Shown here piece by piece: positions 7,688-15,231 of a stretch of 64,000 bases of DNA. Position numbers and translations under genes: made by a program. Origin of the DNA: Dehalococcoidia bacterium (GTDB lineage Bacteria; Chloroflexota; Dehalococcoidia; DSTF01; JALHUB01); NCBI GenBank assembly GCA_030018455.1, contig JASEFU010000008.1, forward strand, positions 1 to 64,000. Direction: 5' to 3'. Every line of letters starts with the position of its first letter. Positions within the stretch are counted from its first letter, which is position 1. The notes under the pieces are model-generated. The model was not told where the DNA came from and searched no databases. It saw nothing but the letters and a program-made list of their open reading frames with translations.

Positions 7688-8164
7688 TTACTCCCGCCCG
7701 AACTTCCTCCGCAGGGCCTCAGCGACGTGCGGCGGCACGAGGTCGGCCACGTCGTAGCCCAGGCTGGCGACCTCCCGGATGCGGGCGCCGCTGATGAACA
7801 GGTGCTCGAGGCTGGCCATGAGATAGACGGACTCGATCTCCGGCGCCATGATCTTGTTCATCAGCGCCATGTCGAACTCCGTCTCGAAGCCGGTGACGGC
7901 GCGGATCCCCCGCACGAGCACGGTCGCTCCCTGGCTGCGCGCGAAGTTCACCACTAGCCCGCGGAACGGCTCGACGGTGACGGCCGGGTTGTCCTTCACC
8001 GCCTCGCGAAAGAGCGCCAGCCGTTCTTCGGTGGAGAACAACACTTCCTCCAGATCGTAGACGGCGACGACGACGCGGTCGAAGAGCGAGGCAGCCCTCC
8101 TGACGATATTGAGATGACCGTTGGTGACGGGATCAAAGCGTCCGGGGTACATTGCGATGGTCAA
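7688..8164 (-). CDS. coaD: Phosphopantetheine adenylyltransferase
   Basis: CoaD transfers AMP from ATP to 4'-phosphopantetheine, the penultimate step of coenzyme A synthesis. The nucleotidyltransferase motif GRFDPVTNGHLNI is at residues 8-20 and VRGIRAVTGFETEF near 89-102. The late ISGARIRE segment corresponds to the usual ISSSRIRE. Length (158 aa) is normal. The start overlaps the rsmD stop by four bases, and the coiled-coil gene follows 15 bases after its stop, so rsmD-coaD-coiled-coil form one operon. Confidence 0.95.
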   Translation of the reverse strand: MTIAMYPGRFDPVTNGHLNIVRRAASLFDRVVVAVYDLEEVLFSTEERLALFREAVKDNPAVTVEPFRGLVVNFARSQGATVLVRGIRAVTGFETEFDMALMNKIMAPEIESVYLMASLEHLFISGARIREVASLGYDVADLVPPHVAEALRRKFGRE

Positions 8165-8715
8165 GGGCTACCTCCTGCGCGATAGAAAGAAATGACGGTG
8201 TCGCCGTGCCGCCGGCTGGTCACGAGGGGGCGCCGGCCCAGAGCCGGGGGCGGAGGGCGCCGGCGCGAATGTTCCATCACTATTACGGCCTCCGGCTCCA
8301 CAAGCGGTGAATCGCCGATTCTCTGGAGGACGTCCTCCGCCTTTTCGTCCCCGTAAGGCGGGTCCGCCAGAATGAGGCTATACCGACCCTGCAATCTCGT
8401 CAAGACCTTTTCCACCGGCCAGCAATGAACGGCGGCGTTTTCGGAAAGGCCGGTCGTTTCCAGGTTCTGGCGGATGAGGCGGCAGGCGCGCTCGTCCTTC
8501 TCCACGAAGTCGCACCGGCCTCCGCCCCTGCTCAGCGCCTCGATCCCCAGCGCGCCCGTGCCGGCATAGAGGTCGAGGACGCGCGAAAGGTCGGCGCCCA
8601 TGGCCGCCAGCATATCGAAGATCGCTCCCCGGATCAGGTCGGATGTCGGCCTGAGATCGCGGCCGCGCGGCCCCTTGAGCGGGCGTCCTCTGGCTGTTCC
8701 GGCGATTACGCGCAT
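8161..8715 (-). CDS. rsmD: 16S rRNA (guanine-966 N2)-methyltransferase RsmD
   Basis: RsmD methylates G966 of 16S rRNA. The protein begins MRVIAGTARGRPLKGP with RPTSDLIRGAIFDML, both family signatures. It carries the SAM motif LDLYAGTGALGIEALSRG and the catalytic DPPY near residue 120. At 184 aa it is full length. It overlaps coaD by four bases; the rsmD-coaD pairing is very common in bacteria. Confidence 0.95.
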   Translation of the reverse strand: MRVIAGTARGRPLKGPRGRDLRPTSDLIRGAIFDMLAAMGADLSRVLDLYAGTGALGIEALSRGGGRCDFVEKDERACRLIRQNLETTGLSENAAVHCWPVEKVLTRLQGRYSLILADPPYGDEKAEDVLQRIGDSPLVEPEAVIVMEHSRRRPPPPALGRRPLVTSRRHGDTVISFYRAGGSP

Positions 8716-8736
8716 TCCCTGCCGCGCTGCGGGACG

Positions 8737-10395
8737 CTATTCTCCGACATCGATGCTGAGGCGCTGCCCGAGGCGGGCGAGGCCGTCACTCACGATGAGG
8801 GCGACCCGGTAGGTGCCCGGCTCGTCAGGGGCCTTCCACGTAATCGATCCGTCGCCGGCGTCCTGGATTTCGCCCGCTTCCGCCTCCCATTGCGGGGCAA
8901 GCATCGTCCCGTTGGGCTTTGCGAGCGACGCCTTCCCCGTGCTCATGAACTCGTCGAGCAGCGGCCAGATGTCGCCGAGGCCGGGGCCGGTCGAAACATC
9001 CTCCAGAGCGACGCCGGCGAGGTGAAAACGGGAGACGAGGTTCAGCCTGAAGGCGAAGCTGAAGGAGTTCTCGATCCAGACGGTCCGCGCGCCGCCGAGG
9101 CCGGGATAGGTGAAAGAAACGGCGGCCGCTTCCTCGTCCCAGTGGATGCCGGAAGCGCCATCCTCCTGACAGATGTTCTCGCCCAGCACCCGTACGCGCC
9201 CGCCGGGGGCGACGGGCCCGTCGTCGCGGTCCAGCTTCATGCTGCCCGCGATCGAAAGCGCTTCCAGCAGGCTGAGGTTGCGTATCCCCTCGCCCCCTTT
9301 CTCGTGCGCCCAGGGGCTGAGAACGAGGGACAGCTTCGCCGGTGGTATTTTCTGGTCCTTGATCAGAAAGTCGAGCGCCTGCTCCATCTTCCTATAGTAG
9401 CGGGACGGGTCCGGGTCGGGCCGTATCTTAACGGTGTCGGCGGCGGCCGCGAGCTGCTGCCAGTCGTAGGCGCCGGTGTCCCACTCGCTTCCCTGAAGGA
9501 TGGGGAGCGGCGCCGTGAGCGTCAGCGCGAGGTCGCGTCGGTGCAACTGCTCGGCGAGGGCGGCGACGAATTCCGTGAACTCGTCCCGTCGCAGCGGGTC
9601 CAGCGCGCCGTAGTCGATATCCACGCCCCCGTAGGGGCCGGACTCCGCCATTTCGAGGATGGCGTCGATGTGGGCGTCGCGCAGGTCAGGGGAGCCCATG
9701 ATCGCGTTCACGGCCTCCGTCTCCTCCGGCGTGGAGGCGCGCACCGATGGCTGGACCTCGTAGGCAGGCTCTCCTTCGGGGGGCGCCGGCGCCTCACCTA
9801 TGAGCGAGCCGTCGAAGGCGGGGGCAAAGGCCACCGGGTTGAGCACGGAGAGGAGCGGCGCCGCCTCCGCGTTCAATTGCGAGCCGGCGGGCAGCCATCC
9901 TGAAAGCTCGTTGGGGGCGCCGGTGCTCTTCAGGACAGCGAGGTTGCCGGGGATTTCGGCCAGGTCCGCCTGGGCGGCGGCGCCTTCCAAGGCAAGCCGG
10001 ACGGATGCGATGCGCCGCCATTCGCCGTCCTCGAACGTGTAGAAGGAAAGGCCGCGCGCGTTCCCGAGGGGCGATGGGAGGCTGAGGGTGATCTGGGTGG
10101 GCCCTTCAATCTCGCCCGAGACGGAAATGTCGTAAAGAGGGGTCACCGCCTCCAGCCCTTCGGGCAGAGACGGCATGTTCTTGCGCGCCTTCGCCTCGAT
10201 CTTCACCTCCTCTCCAGCGCCCCCGTCGCCGTCGCCTCCGCCTCCGCTGAGTATGGAGACGGGCGGCAGTACGAGCACCAGCAGGAAGAGTCCGAGGACG
10301 ATCATCGCGCCGATGACGAAGGGGGCGCGCCGGTCGCGCCGCTCCGGCTCCTGGCGCAGTATCTTGTCGAACGGGCCGGGTTCCTCGTCCGTCAT
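8737..10395 (-). CDS. Membrane-anchored GH18-like protein lacking the catalytic Glu
   Basis: A 552-aa protein with a cytoplasmic N-terminus rich in charges, one membrane helix (about residues 25-48), a Gly/Asp linker, a beta-rich region (65-215) and a TIM-barrel-like region similar to GH18 spore-coat and germination hydrolases (215-480). The barrel contains GGVDIDYGALD at 256-266; the GH18 consensus DxxDxDxE would need Asp at 256 and Glu at 263, and both are Gly. Activity as a glycosidase is therefore doubtful and peptidoglycan or glycan binding is more likely. A short Ig-like C-terminal domain ends in SDGLARLGQRLSIDV. It overlaps the HtrA gene by four bases. Confidence 0.7.
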   Translation of the reverse strand: MTDEEPGPFDKILRQEPERRDRRAPFVIGAMIVLGLFLLVLVLPPVSILSGGGGDGDGGAGEEVKIEAKARKNMPSLPEGLEAVTPLYDISVSGEIEGPTQITLSLPSPLGNARGLSFYTFEDGEWRRIASVRLALEGAAAQADLAEIPGNLAVLKSTGAPNELSGWLPAGSQLNAEAAPLLSVLNPVAFAPAFDGSLIGEAPAPPEGEPAYEVQPSVRASTPEETEAVNAIMGSPDLRDAHIDAILEMAESGPYGGVDIDYGALDPLRRDEFTEFVAALAEQLHRRDLALTLTAPLPILQGSEWDTGAYDWQQLAAAADTVKIRPDPDPSRYYRKMEQALDFLIKDQKIPPAKLSLVLSPWAHEKGGEGIRNLSLLEALSIAGSMKLDRDDGPVAPGGRVRVLGENICQEDGASGIHWDEEAAAVSFTYPGLGGARTVWIENSFSFAFRLNLVSRFHLAGVALEDVSTGPGLGDIWPLLDEFMSTGKASLAKPNGTMLAPQWEAEAGEIQDAGDGSITWKAPDEPGTYRVALIVSDGLARLGQRLSIDVGE

Positions 10396-11513
10396 CGGTC
10401 TCTCGGCACCAGCTTCACGCGCAGGGTCATTTCTTCGCCCTCGCGGTTCACGAGAAAGTCGACTTCGGCGTCGGGTGGGAGCCTGCCAAGGGCGTTGATG
10501 AAGGGCATGTCAGGCGTGAGGTCCATGTCGCCCATCCGCAGGATTATATCACCCTCGAGCAGGCCGGCCTCGTCGGCGGGAGTATCGGGGGAGACGCGCA
10601 GGACGAGGGCGCCCCGGTCGGAGAAAAGGCCCAGCGGGACAAGCGATGGATCGACGTCCTGGTGCGCGATGCCCAGGTACGCTCTCGGATAGCGCCCGTC
10701 GGCGATGATGGCGTCGACAATCGGCGCCGCCACCTTACTGGAAATCGCGAAGCCGATCCCCTCGACGATGTCGCCGCCGTCGGTGCTGCGGATTATCGTG
10801 CTGTTTATGCCGACAAGCTCGCCCCGCGAGTTTATCAGCGCGCCACCGCTGTTGCCGTGATTGATGGCGGCGTCCGTCTGCACCAGGTCTTCCATAACCA
10901 CGCCCTCGCGGGCCCAGCGGCGGTGCAGGCCGCTGACGACGCCCACGGTTACCGACCCCTCGAACTCGTGGAGGGCGGTGCCGATGGCGATCACTTTCTC
11001 ACCCGGCCGCAGCGCATCGGAATCGCCCCAGCGAAGGGCGGGCAGCCCGGACGCGTCGATCTTGATGACGGCCAGATCGGTGAAGGGGTCGTCCGCCGCG
11101 ACGAGGGTTGCCTCGTGTTCCTCGCCGCCGGGCATGACCACGGTGAGACGGGCGGCGTTGCGGACGACGTGCTCGTTGGTGACGATAAACCCGTCACTGT
11201 CGACGATCACGCCGGAGCCCACCGCTACCGATTCCAGCGCATCGCCGAACGTGTTCCTGGCGGGCAGCAGCTCGTTGACGACCGTGACTACCGAGCGCGC
11301 CGCCTCACCTGCCACATCGGCGTCCGGCGAGTCGACGGCGCTGGTCGGCTGCGGCCCGTCCGTGGGCTCAGAGACGATCGAAGGACGGCCCGAGTCATCG
11401 TCGTCGAGAAAGTGGACGGTGACTCCGCCTGCTGCGCCTCCCAGCGCGGCCGCGAGGAACAGCAACGCAACGAGTGGAAACAGACTGAGTGGTCTTCCCG
11501 CCATCTCCTCCAC
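10392..11513 (-). CDS. HtrA/DegP-like trypsin-PDZ serine protease (S1C)
   Basis: HtrA proteases degrade or refold damaged envelope proteins. This 373-aa protein has an N-terminal membrane anchor (about residues 9-33), a trypsin-like domain with catalytic His115 in VTNEHVV, Asp146 in DPFTDLAVI and Ser222 in HGNSGGAL, and one C-terminal PDZ domain (about 275-370). One PDZ and an uncleaved anchor suggest a DegS/HtrA-type membrane protease facing outward. The stop overlaps the GH18-like gene by four bases, so the two are probably translated together from a promoter divergent from greA. Confidence 0.93.
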   Translation of the reverse strand: MEEMAGRPLSLFPLVALLFLAAALGGAAGGVTVHFLDDDDSGRPSIVSEPTDGPQPTSAVDSPDADVAGEAARSVVTVVNELLPARNTFGDALESVAVGSGVIVDSDGFIVTNEHVVRNAARLTVVMPGGEEHEATLVAADDPFTDLAVIKIDASGLPALRWGDSDALRPGEKVIAIGTALHEFEGSVTVGVVSGLHRRWAREGVVMEDLVQTDAAINHGNSGGALINSRGELVGINSTIIRSTDGGDIVEGIGFAISSKVAAPIVDAIIADGRYPRAYLGIAHQDVDPSLVPLGLFSDRGALVLRVSPDTPADEAGLLEGDIILRMGDMDLTPDMPFINALGRLPPDAEVDFLVNREGEEMTLRVKLVPRDR

Positions 11514-11556
11514 CGATCACAGAGGGGACCAATACGACGGTCGGCTGCGTTCAGTC

Positions 11557-11565
11557 ATTTTAGCA
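11557..11565 (-). promoter_or_regulatory. Candidate extended -10 for the HtrA operon
   Basis: On the minus strand TGCTAAAAT occurs 44 bases upstream of the HtrA start. No clear -35 is present, as expected of extended -10 promoters. The same nine-base box recurs ahead of the DUF1786 gene. Confidence 0.4.
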
Positions 11566-11666
11566 CGACGGTTTTCGCTGCCGGAAGCCGCCCCTCCTCA
11601 GTGTCGAACCGCCGCTTCAGAGAGGCGCGCTGACTGCCGATTACTTGACATGATAGGGGAGACCAC

Positions 11667-11695
11667 TTTACAACGGACGGCCCGCTCTTTATAAT
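11667..11695 (+). promoter_or_regulatory. Promoter for greA
   Basis: TTTACA and TATAAT are separated by exactly 17 bases. Transcription should begin near 11702, giving a leader of about 70 bases before the greA ATG. Confidence 0.75.
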
Positions 11696-11716
11696 AAGGC
11701 CACCGTATATACAAGC

Positions 11717-11749
11717 GACTGAGGGCTCGGCGCGCTCAGTCTCTTTTTT
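11717..11749 (+). terminator. Terminator-like hairpin in the greA leader
   Basis: GACTGAG pairs with CTCAGTC around an 11-base GC-rich loop, followed by TC and six Ts. It lies between the greA promoter and its start codon, so it is a candidate attenuator rather than an end-of-gene terminator. In E. coli the greA leader also ends short transcripts (GraL) at such a hairpin. Confidence 0.7.
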
Positions 11750-11773
11750 CAGTAACGTTTCAGGAGCAGCGAG

Positions 11774-12247
11774 ATGCCGGAGAAGCCGGTTCCCCTCACC
11801 AAAGAGGGCTTGGCCAAGCTGGAGAAAGAGCTTGAATACCTGCGGACGGTGCGCCGCCAGGAAGTAGCCACGCGTATCCATCAGGCCAAGGAGCTGGCGA
11901 GTACGCAGAACAACGCCGAATACGAGGACGCGAAGAACGAACAGGCGTTCGTAGAGGGCCGCATCCTCACTCTCGAGAAGATAATCGCCAACGCTGAGAT
12001 AATCAACCAGGAGGAGGCGCACCGCTCGAAGAAGGTGCAGCTCGGCTCCAGGGTCACGGTCCTTACCCCCAAGGGCACGAAGGAGACTTACACCATCGTA
12101 GGTAGCGCCGAGGCGCAGCCCCGGGAGGGCCGCATCAGCAACGAATCGCCTGTCGGTCAGGGGCTGATCGGCAAGGGCGTCGGCGACGCCGTACTCATCG
12201 AGGCGCCGGCGGGAACGCTCAGGCTCACGATCACGGACGTATCCTGA
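11774..12247 (+). CDS. greA: Transcription elongation factor GreA
   Basis: GreA rescues backtracked RNA polymerase by stimulating cleavage of the nascent transcript. The N-terminal coiled coil contains the acidic tip NAEYEDAKNEQ (about residues 44-54), and the C-terminal FKBP-like domain has the YTIVGSAEA and ISNESPVGQGLIGK signatures. Length (157 aa) is standard. AGGAGC lies before the ATG. It has its own promoter and a leader hairpin and stands just before lysS. Confidence 0.96.
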   Translation: MPEKPVPLTKEGLAKLEKELEYLRTVRRQEVATRIHQAKELASTQNNAEYEDAKNEQAFVEGRILTLEKIIANAEIINQEEAHRSKKVQLGSRVTVLTPKGTKETYTIVGSAEAQPREGRISNESPVGQGLIGKGVGDAVLIEAPAGTLRLTITDVS

Positions 12248-12325
12248 CAGCAACGTTGAAGTAAGCGAGCGGGGCGGGCGAGGCCGGACGGCGGACGCCC
12301 GCCATCGATTATCCAGGACTATTCA

Positions 12326-13810
12326 ATGGCGGGAAGAGAAGAAAGCTATCAGCTCCGGCGGGAAAAACTGGAGCGACTGCGCACTCGGGGAGTTGATCCT
12401 TATCCCCCACGGTTCAGGCGGACTCACACCGCCCGGCAGGCAGTCGAGGCGTTTCTCGAATGGGAGAAAGCGAAGCCCGTGGAACAGGCGCCGGAGGTCA
12501 CGGTCGCGGGCCGCCTCACGGCCATGCGCGACATGGGGAAGGCGACGTTTGCCGACCTCCGCGATGGCAGCGGCCGCATCCAGGTCTATCTTAAGAGCGA
12601 CGCGCTCGGCGCTCAGGCGTACGCCATGCTCGAAGACATCGACCTGGGCGATTTTCTCGGGGCGCACGGCCGCCTGTTCCGCACGCGCGCCGGCGAAGTG
12701 ACGGTCGAGGCGGCGGGATACGTGGTGCTCGCGAAGTCGCTGCGCCCGCTTCCCGAGAAGTGGCACGGCCTGGTGGACACCGAGACCAGGTACCGGCAGC
12801 GCTACCTCGACCTTGTCGCCAATGAGGAGGTGCGCGATCTCTTCCGCACACGCGTGCAGATAATCGCTGCTATCCGGCAGTACATGAACGACCGCGGCTT
12901 CCTTGAGGTCGAGACGCCCGTTCTTCTGCCGGAGGCGGGCGGCGCGGCAGCGCGGCCCTTCGTCACTCACCACCGCGCGCTCGACCGCGACCTGTACCTG
13001 CGCATCGCTACCGAGCTCTATCTCAAGCGGCTGATCATAGGCGGGTTCGACAAGGTGTATGAGATCGGCCGCATCTTTCGCAACGAGGGGATTTCGACGA
13101 AGCACAACCCTGAGTTCACGATGATGGAGAGCTACGAGGCCTACGCCGACTACAACGACGTAGCGGCAATGGTCGAGGAACTCGTGGCCTACGTGGCGCA
13201 GGAAGTGCTCGGCACGACCCGCCTTACTGTCGGCGAAAGCGAAATCGACCTCGCGCCGCCCTGGCGACGCCTCACCGTGCATGAGGCGCTGCGCGAGTAC
13301 GTGGGGCTTGAACTCGAACAGTACCGCCGCGATGAGGCCGGTCTGCGCGCCGTCGTCCATGGCATGGGAATCGAGGTGCCGGAAGAGGCCGGCTGGGCGA
13401 AGCTCATCGATGAGTTGCTGTCGGAGCGGGTGGAGCCCAGACTCATCGAGCCCACGTTCCTCATGGACTACCCTGCGCCGCTTTCGCCGCTGGCCAAGCG
13501 CAAGGCCGAGAACCCCGACCTCGTGGAGCGCTTCGAGCCGTTCGCGGGCGGCCTCGAGTTGGGCAACGCCTACACGGAGCTTAACGACCCGCTCGATCAG
13601 AGAGAGCGCTTCCTCGAGCAGTCGCGCCGTCGCGCCGCCGGTGAGGAAGAGGTCGAGATGCTTGACGAGGACTTCCTGCTCGCCCTCGAGCACGGCATGC
13701 CCCCCACGGGCGGCCTCGGCATCGGCATCGACCGGCTGGTCATGCTCCTCACGGGCCAGCGCTCCATCCGCGAGGTCATCCTCTTCCCGCAGCTTCGCAC
13801 GAAGGACTAA
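12326..13810 (+). CDS. lysS: Lysyl-tRNA synthetase, class II
   Basis: LysRS (class II) charges tRNA-Lys. The N-terminal OB-fold anticodon-binding domain spans about residues 50-150, including AGRLTAMRDMGKATFADL. The catalytic core has motif 2 as FRNEGISTKHNPEFTMME and motif 3 as GLGIGIDRLVMLLTG near the end. At 494 aa it is full length. A HAD phosphatase gene starts three bases after its stop, so the two are co-transcribed. Confidence 0.97.
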   Translation: MAGREESYQLRREKLERLRTRGVDPYPPRFRRTHTARQAVEAFLEWEKAKPVEQAPEVTVAGRLTAMRDMGKATFADLRDGSGRIQVYLKSDALGAQAYAMLEDIDLGDFLGAHGRLFRTRAGEVTVEAAGYVVLAKSLRPLPEKWHGLVDTETRYRQRYLDLVANEEVRDLFRTRVQIIAAIRQYMNDRGFLEVETPVLLPEAGGAAARPFVTHHRALDRDLYLRIATELYLKRLIIGGFDKVYEIGRIFRNEGISTKHNPEFTMMESYEAYADYNDVAAMVEELVAYVAQEVLGTTRLTVGESEIDLAPPWRRLTVHEALREYVGLELEQYRRDEAGLRAVVHGMGIEVPEEAGWAKLIDELLSERVEPRLIEPTFLMDYPAPLSPLAKRKAENPDLVERFEPFAGGLELGNAYTELNDPLDQRERFLEQSRRRAAGEEEVEMLDEDFLLALEHGMPPTGGLGIGIDRLVMLLTGQRSIREVILFPQLRTKD

Positions 13811-13812
13811 CG

Positions 13813-14463
13813 TTGGGCCGCTTCCACGCCGTGATCTTCGATATGGACGGCGTCCTCGCCGACAGCGAGCCGGCGTACCTGGAAGGGATAAACCGGGTGC
13901 TGGCGCGATTCGGCGTGCGGCTGAGCGAGGGCGAGAACACGGCGATCATGGGCACGACGGTCGAGGTGACGTGGGGCGCCGTAATCGAGAAGTTCCGCCT
14001 GCCGCCGGAGAAGTACGAGGAGTGCGTCGCGAGCTACGATAAGGCGATGGAGGAGTTGCTGCGACGGCCGCGCGAGCCGCTGCCAGGAGCGCGGTGGCTC
14101 TTACAGGAGCTGCGGTCGCGCAAGGTGCCGTACGCGCTCGCCTCTTCCGCGTGGCCGAACTGGATCGCCTCGCTGCTCGAGGCGACGGGGCTCGACGGTT
14201 CGTTCGACGTCATCGTCTCGCGGACGATGGTAGAGCACGGCAAGCCCGCGCCCGACATCTACCTGTACGCGGCGGAGAAGCTGGGCAGAGAGCCGGGGCG
14301 TTGCGTCGCGCTGGAGGACACGCCGACGGGGATCGCGGCAGCGAAGGCGGCGGGGATGTTCGCAGTGCAGATGCGGGGCGCTTCCACGGCGTTTCCGCCG
14401 CTGCCCGAAGCAGACCTCGTCCTCGAATCGCTCGAAGCGTTCCCGCTTTCTCTTCTTGGCTGA
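13813..14463 (+). CDS. HAD-superfamily phosphatase (beta-phosphoglucomutase-like)
   Basis: A HAD hydrolase with motif I FDMDGVLADSEP at residues 9-20, motif II SSA near 112, a motif III Lys in HGKPAPDIY near 140-148 and motif IV LEDTPTGIAAAKAAGM. The alpha-helical cap between motifs I and II places it with the beta-phosphoglucomutase / phosphoglycolate phosphatase group (subfamily IA); substrate unknown. Translation probably begins at TTG 13813, coupled to lysS. Length 216 aa is typical. Confidence 0.85.
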   Translation: MGRFHAVIFDMDGVLADSEPAYLEGINRVLARFGVRLSEGENTAIMGTTVEVTWGAVIEKFRLPPEKYEECVASYDKAMEELLRRPREPLPGARWLLQELRSRKVPYALASSAWPNWIASLLEATGLDGSFDVIVSRTMVEHGKPAPDIYLYAAEKLGREPGRCVALEDTPTGIAAAKAAGMFAVQMRGASTAFPPLPEADLVLESLEAFPLSLLG

Positions 14464-14486
14464 CGGCCCTGCTCTTCTCCGGGTTT

Positions 14487-14560
14487 CGGGAGTGCAGAGG
14501 GTGTCCCTCTGCCGGGGGTTTCAGGGCCCGCCTGCCGGCAGGGTAGGGGTGTCCCCCTGA
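14487..14560. repeat. Dispersed GC-rich palindromic repeat, copy B
   Basis: Second copy of the element at 7076-7150, with the same order of blocks and the palindromic CCTGCCGGCAGG at its centre, ending GTCCCCCTGA. A further partial palindrome, CTACCGGCAGGCAGG, follows at about 14595-14609. It fills much of the gap between the HAD and Nudix genes; no coding region is seen there. Confidence 0.5.
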
Positions 14561-14692
14561 TTGTTCAAGACGCCTCGCGGGCGGGTGGGCCTCCCTACCG
14601 GCAGGCAGGTGGGAAGATCGGCGCAAATGTTGGCGGAAGCGGCAGCGAGGCGCGGGGCAGCGTCGGTGCCTTGGCAGGGAGACCACTCTCTA

Positions 14693-14721
14693 TCGACGTG
14701 GCAACACGCGGCTGCTAGAAT
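14693..14721 (+). promoter_or_regulatory. Promoter for the Nudix-serS pair, near-leaderless
   Basis: TCGACG and TAGAAT are 17 bases apart, and the -10 box ends only nine bases before the Nudix ATG. Transcription would start about three bases upstream of the ATG, so the mRNA would be leaderless or nearly so. No Shine-Dalgarno is visible. Confidence 0.5.
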
Positions 14722-14730
14722 CGGCTTCTG

Positions 14731-15231
14731 ATGAAGAAACACTTCACCGTCACCGGCTTCGTCGTCCACGAAGACGCCACCCTCTTCCTCTGGCACCCGC
14801 TCCTCCAGATGTGGGTGCCGCCCGGCGGCCACGTTGAGGAGAACGAGGACCCGGCCGGGGCGGTGCTGCGCGAGATACGCGAGGAGACGGGGCTACAGGC
14901 TGAGATCGTGGCGGAGGAGGAACCCCTCGGTCTGGACTACCCTGAACAGTTGCCGGCGCCCCATACGGTCCTCCTGGAGAGGAGCTTCGAGGCCGGGCCG
15001 CCGCACCAGCACGTCGACCTCATCTACTTCTGCTCCGTGCGGGGACGGCCGCCTGCGCTCCGGCGCGACGAAAGCGCCCTGACATGGGTCGACGAGGGCC
15101 GGCTGGAGCGGAACGAGCCGCTCGCTGCGGGTGGAGGCGCCGCCGCGCGCGTCCCCGATGACGTCCGGCTCCTGGCGCTGCGGGCGATTGCGACGGTTCG
15201 ACGCTTGCTGAAGGCGAGGGAGCCATGCTGA
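14731..15231 (+). CDS. Nudix hydrolase
   Basis: Nudix enzymes cleave nucleoside diphosphates linked to another group. The Nudix box reads GGHVEENEDPAG followed by REIREETGL (about residues 31-54), with all consensus Gly, Glu and Arg positions present. Substrate specificity cannot be assigned. Length is 166 aa. The ATG lies just after a -10 box, with no ribosome-binding site. The 3' end overlaps serS by seven bases, indicating co-translation. Confidence 0.88.
   Translation: MKKHFTVTGFVVHEDATLFLWHPLLQMWVPPGGHVEENEDPAGAVLREIREETGLQAEIVAEEEPLGLDYPEQLPAPHTVLLERSFEAGPPHQHVDLIYFCSVRGRPPALRRDESALTWVDEGRLERNEPLAAGGGAAARVPDDVRLLALRAIATVRRLLKAREPC

Noticed and set aside
8425-9903. A 492-codon open frame on the plus strand opposite the GH18-like and rsmD genes
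   Set aside because: Spans two real minus-strand genes and has composition typical of antisense GC-rich frames.
11645-11650. Perfect TTGACA upstream of greA
   Set aside because: No -10 box at 16-18 bases; the TTTACA/TATAAT pair just downstream is correctly spaced.
12323-13693. A 456-codon open frame on the minus strand opposite lysS
   Set aside because: Shadow of lysS; no ribosome-binding site or recognisable motif.
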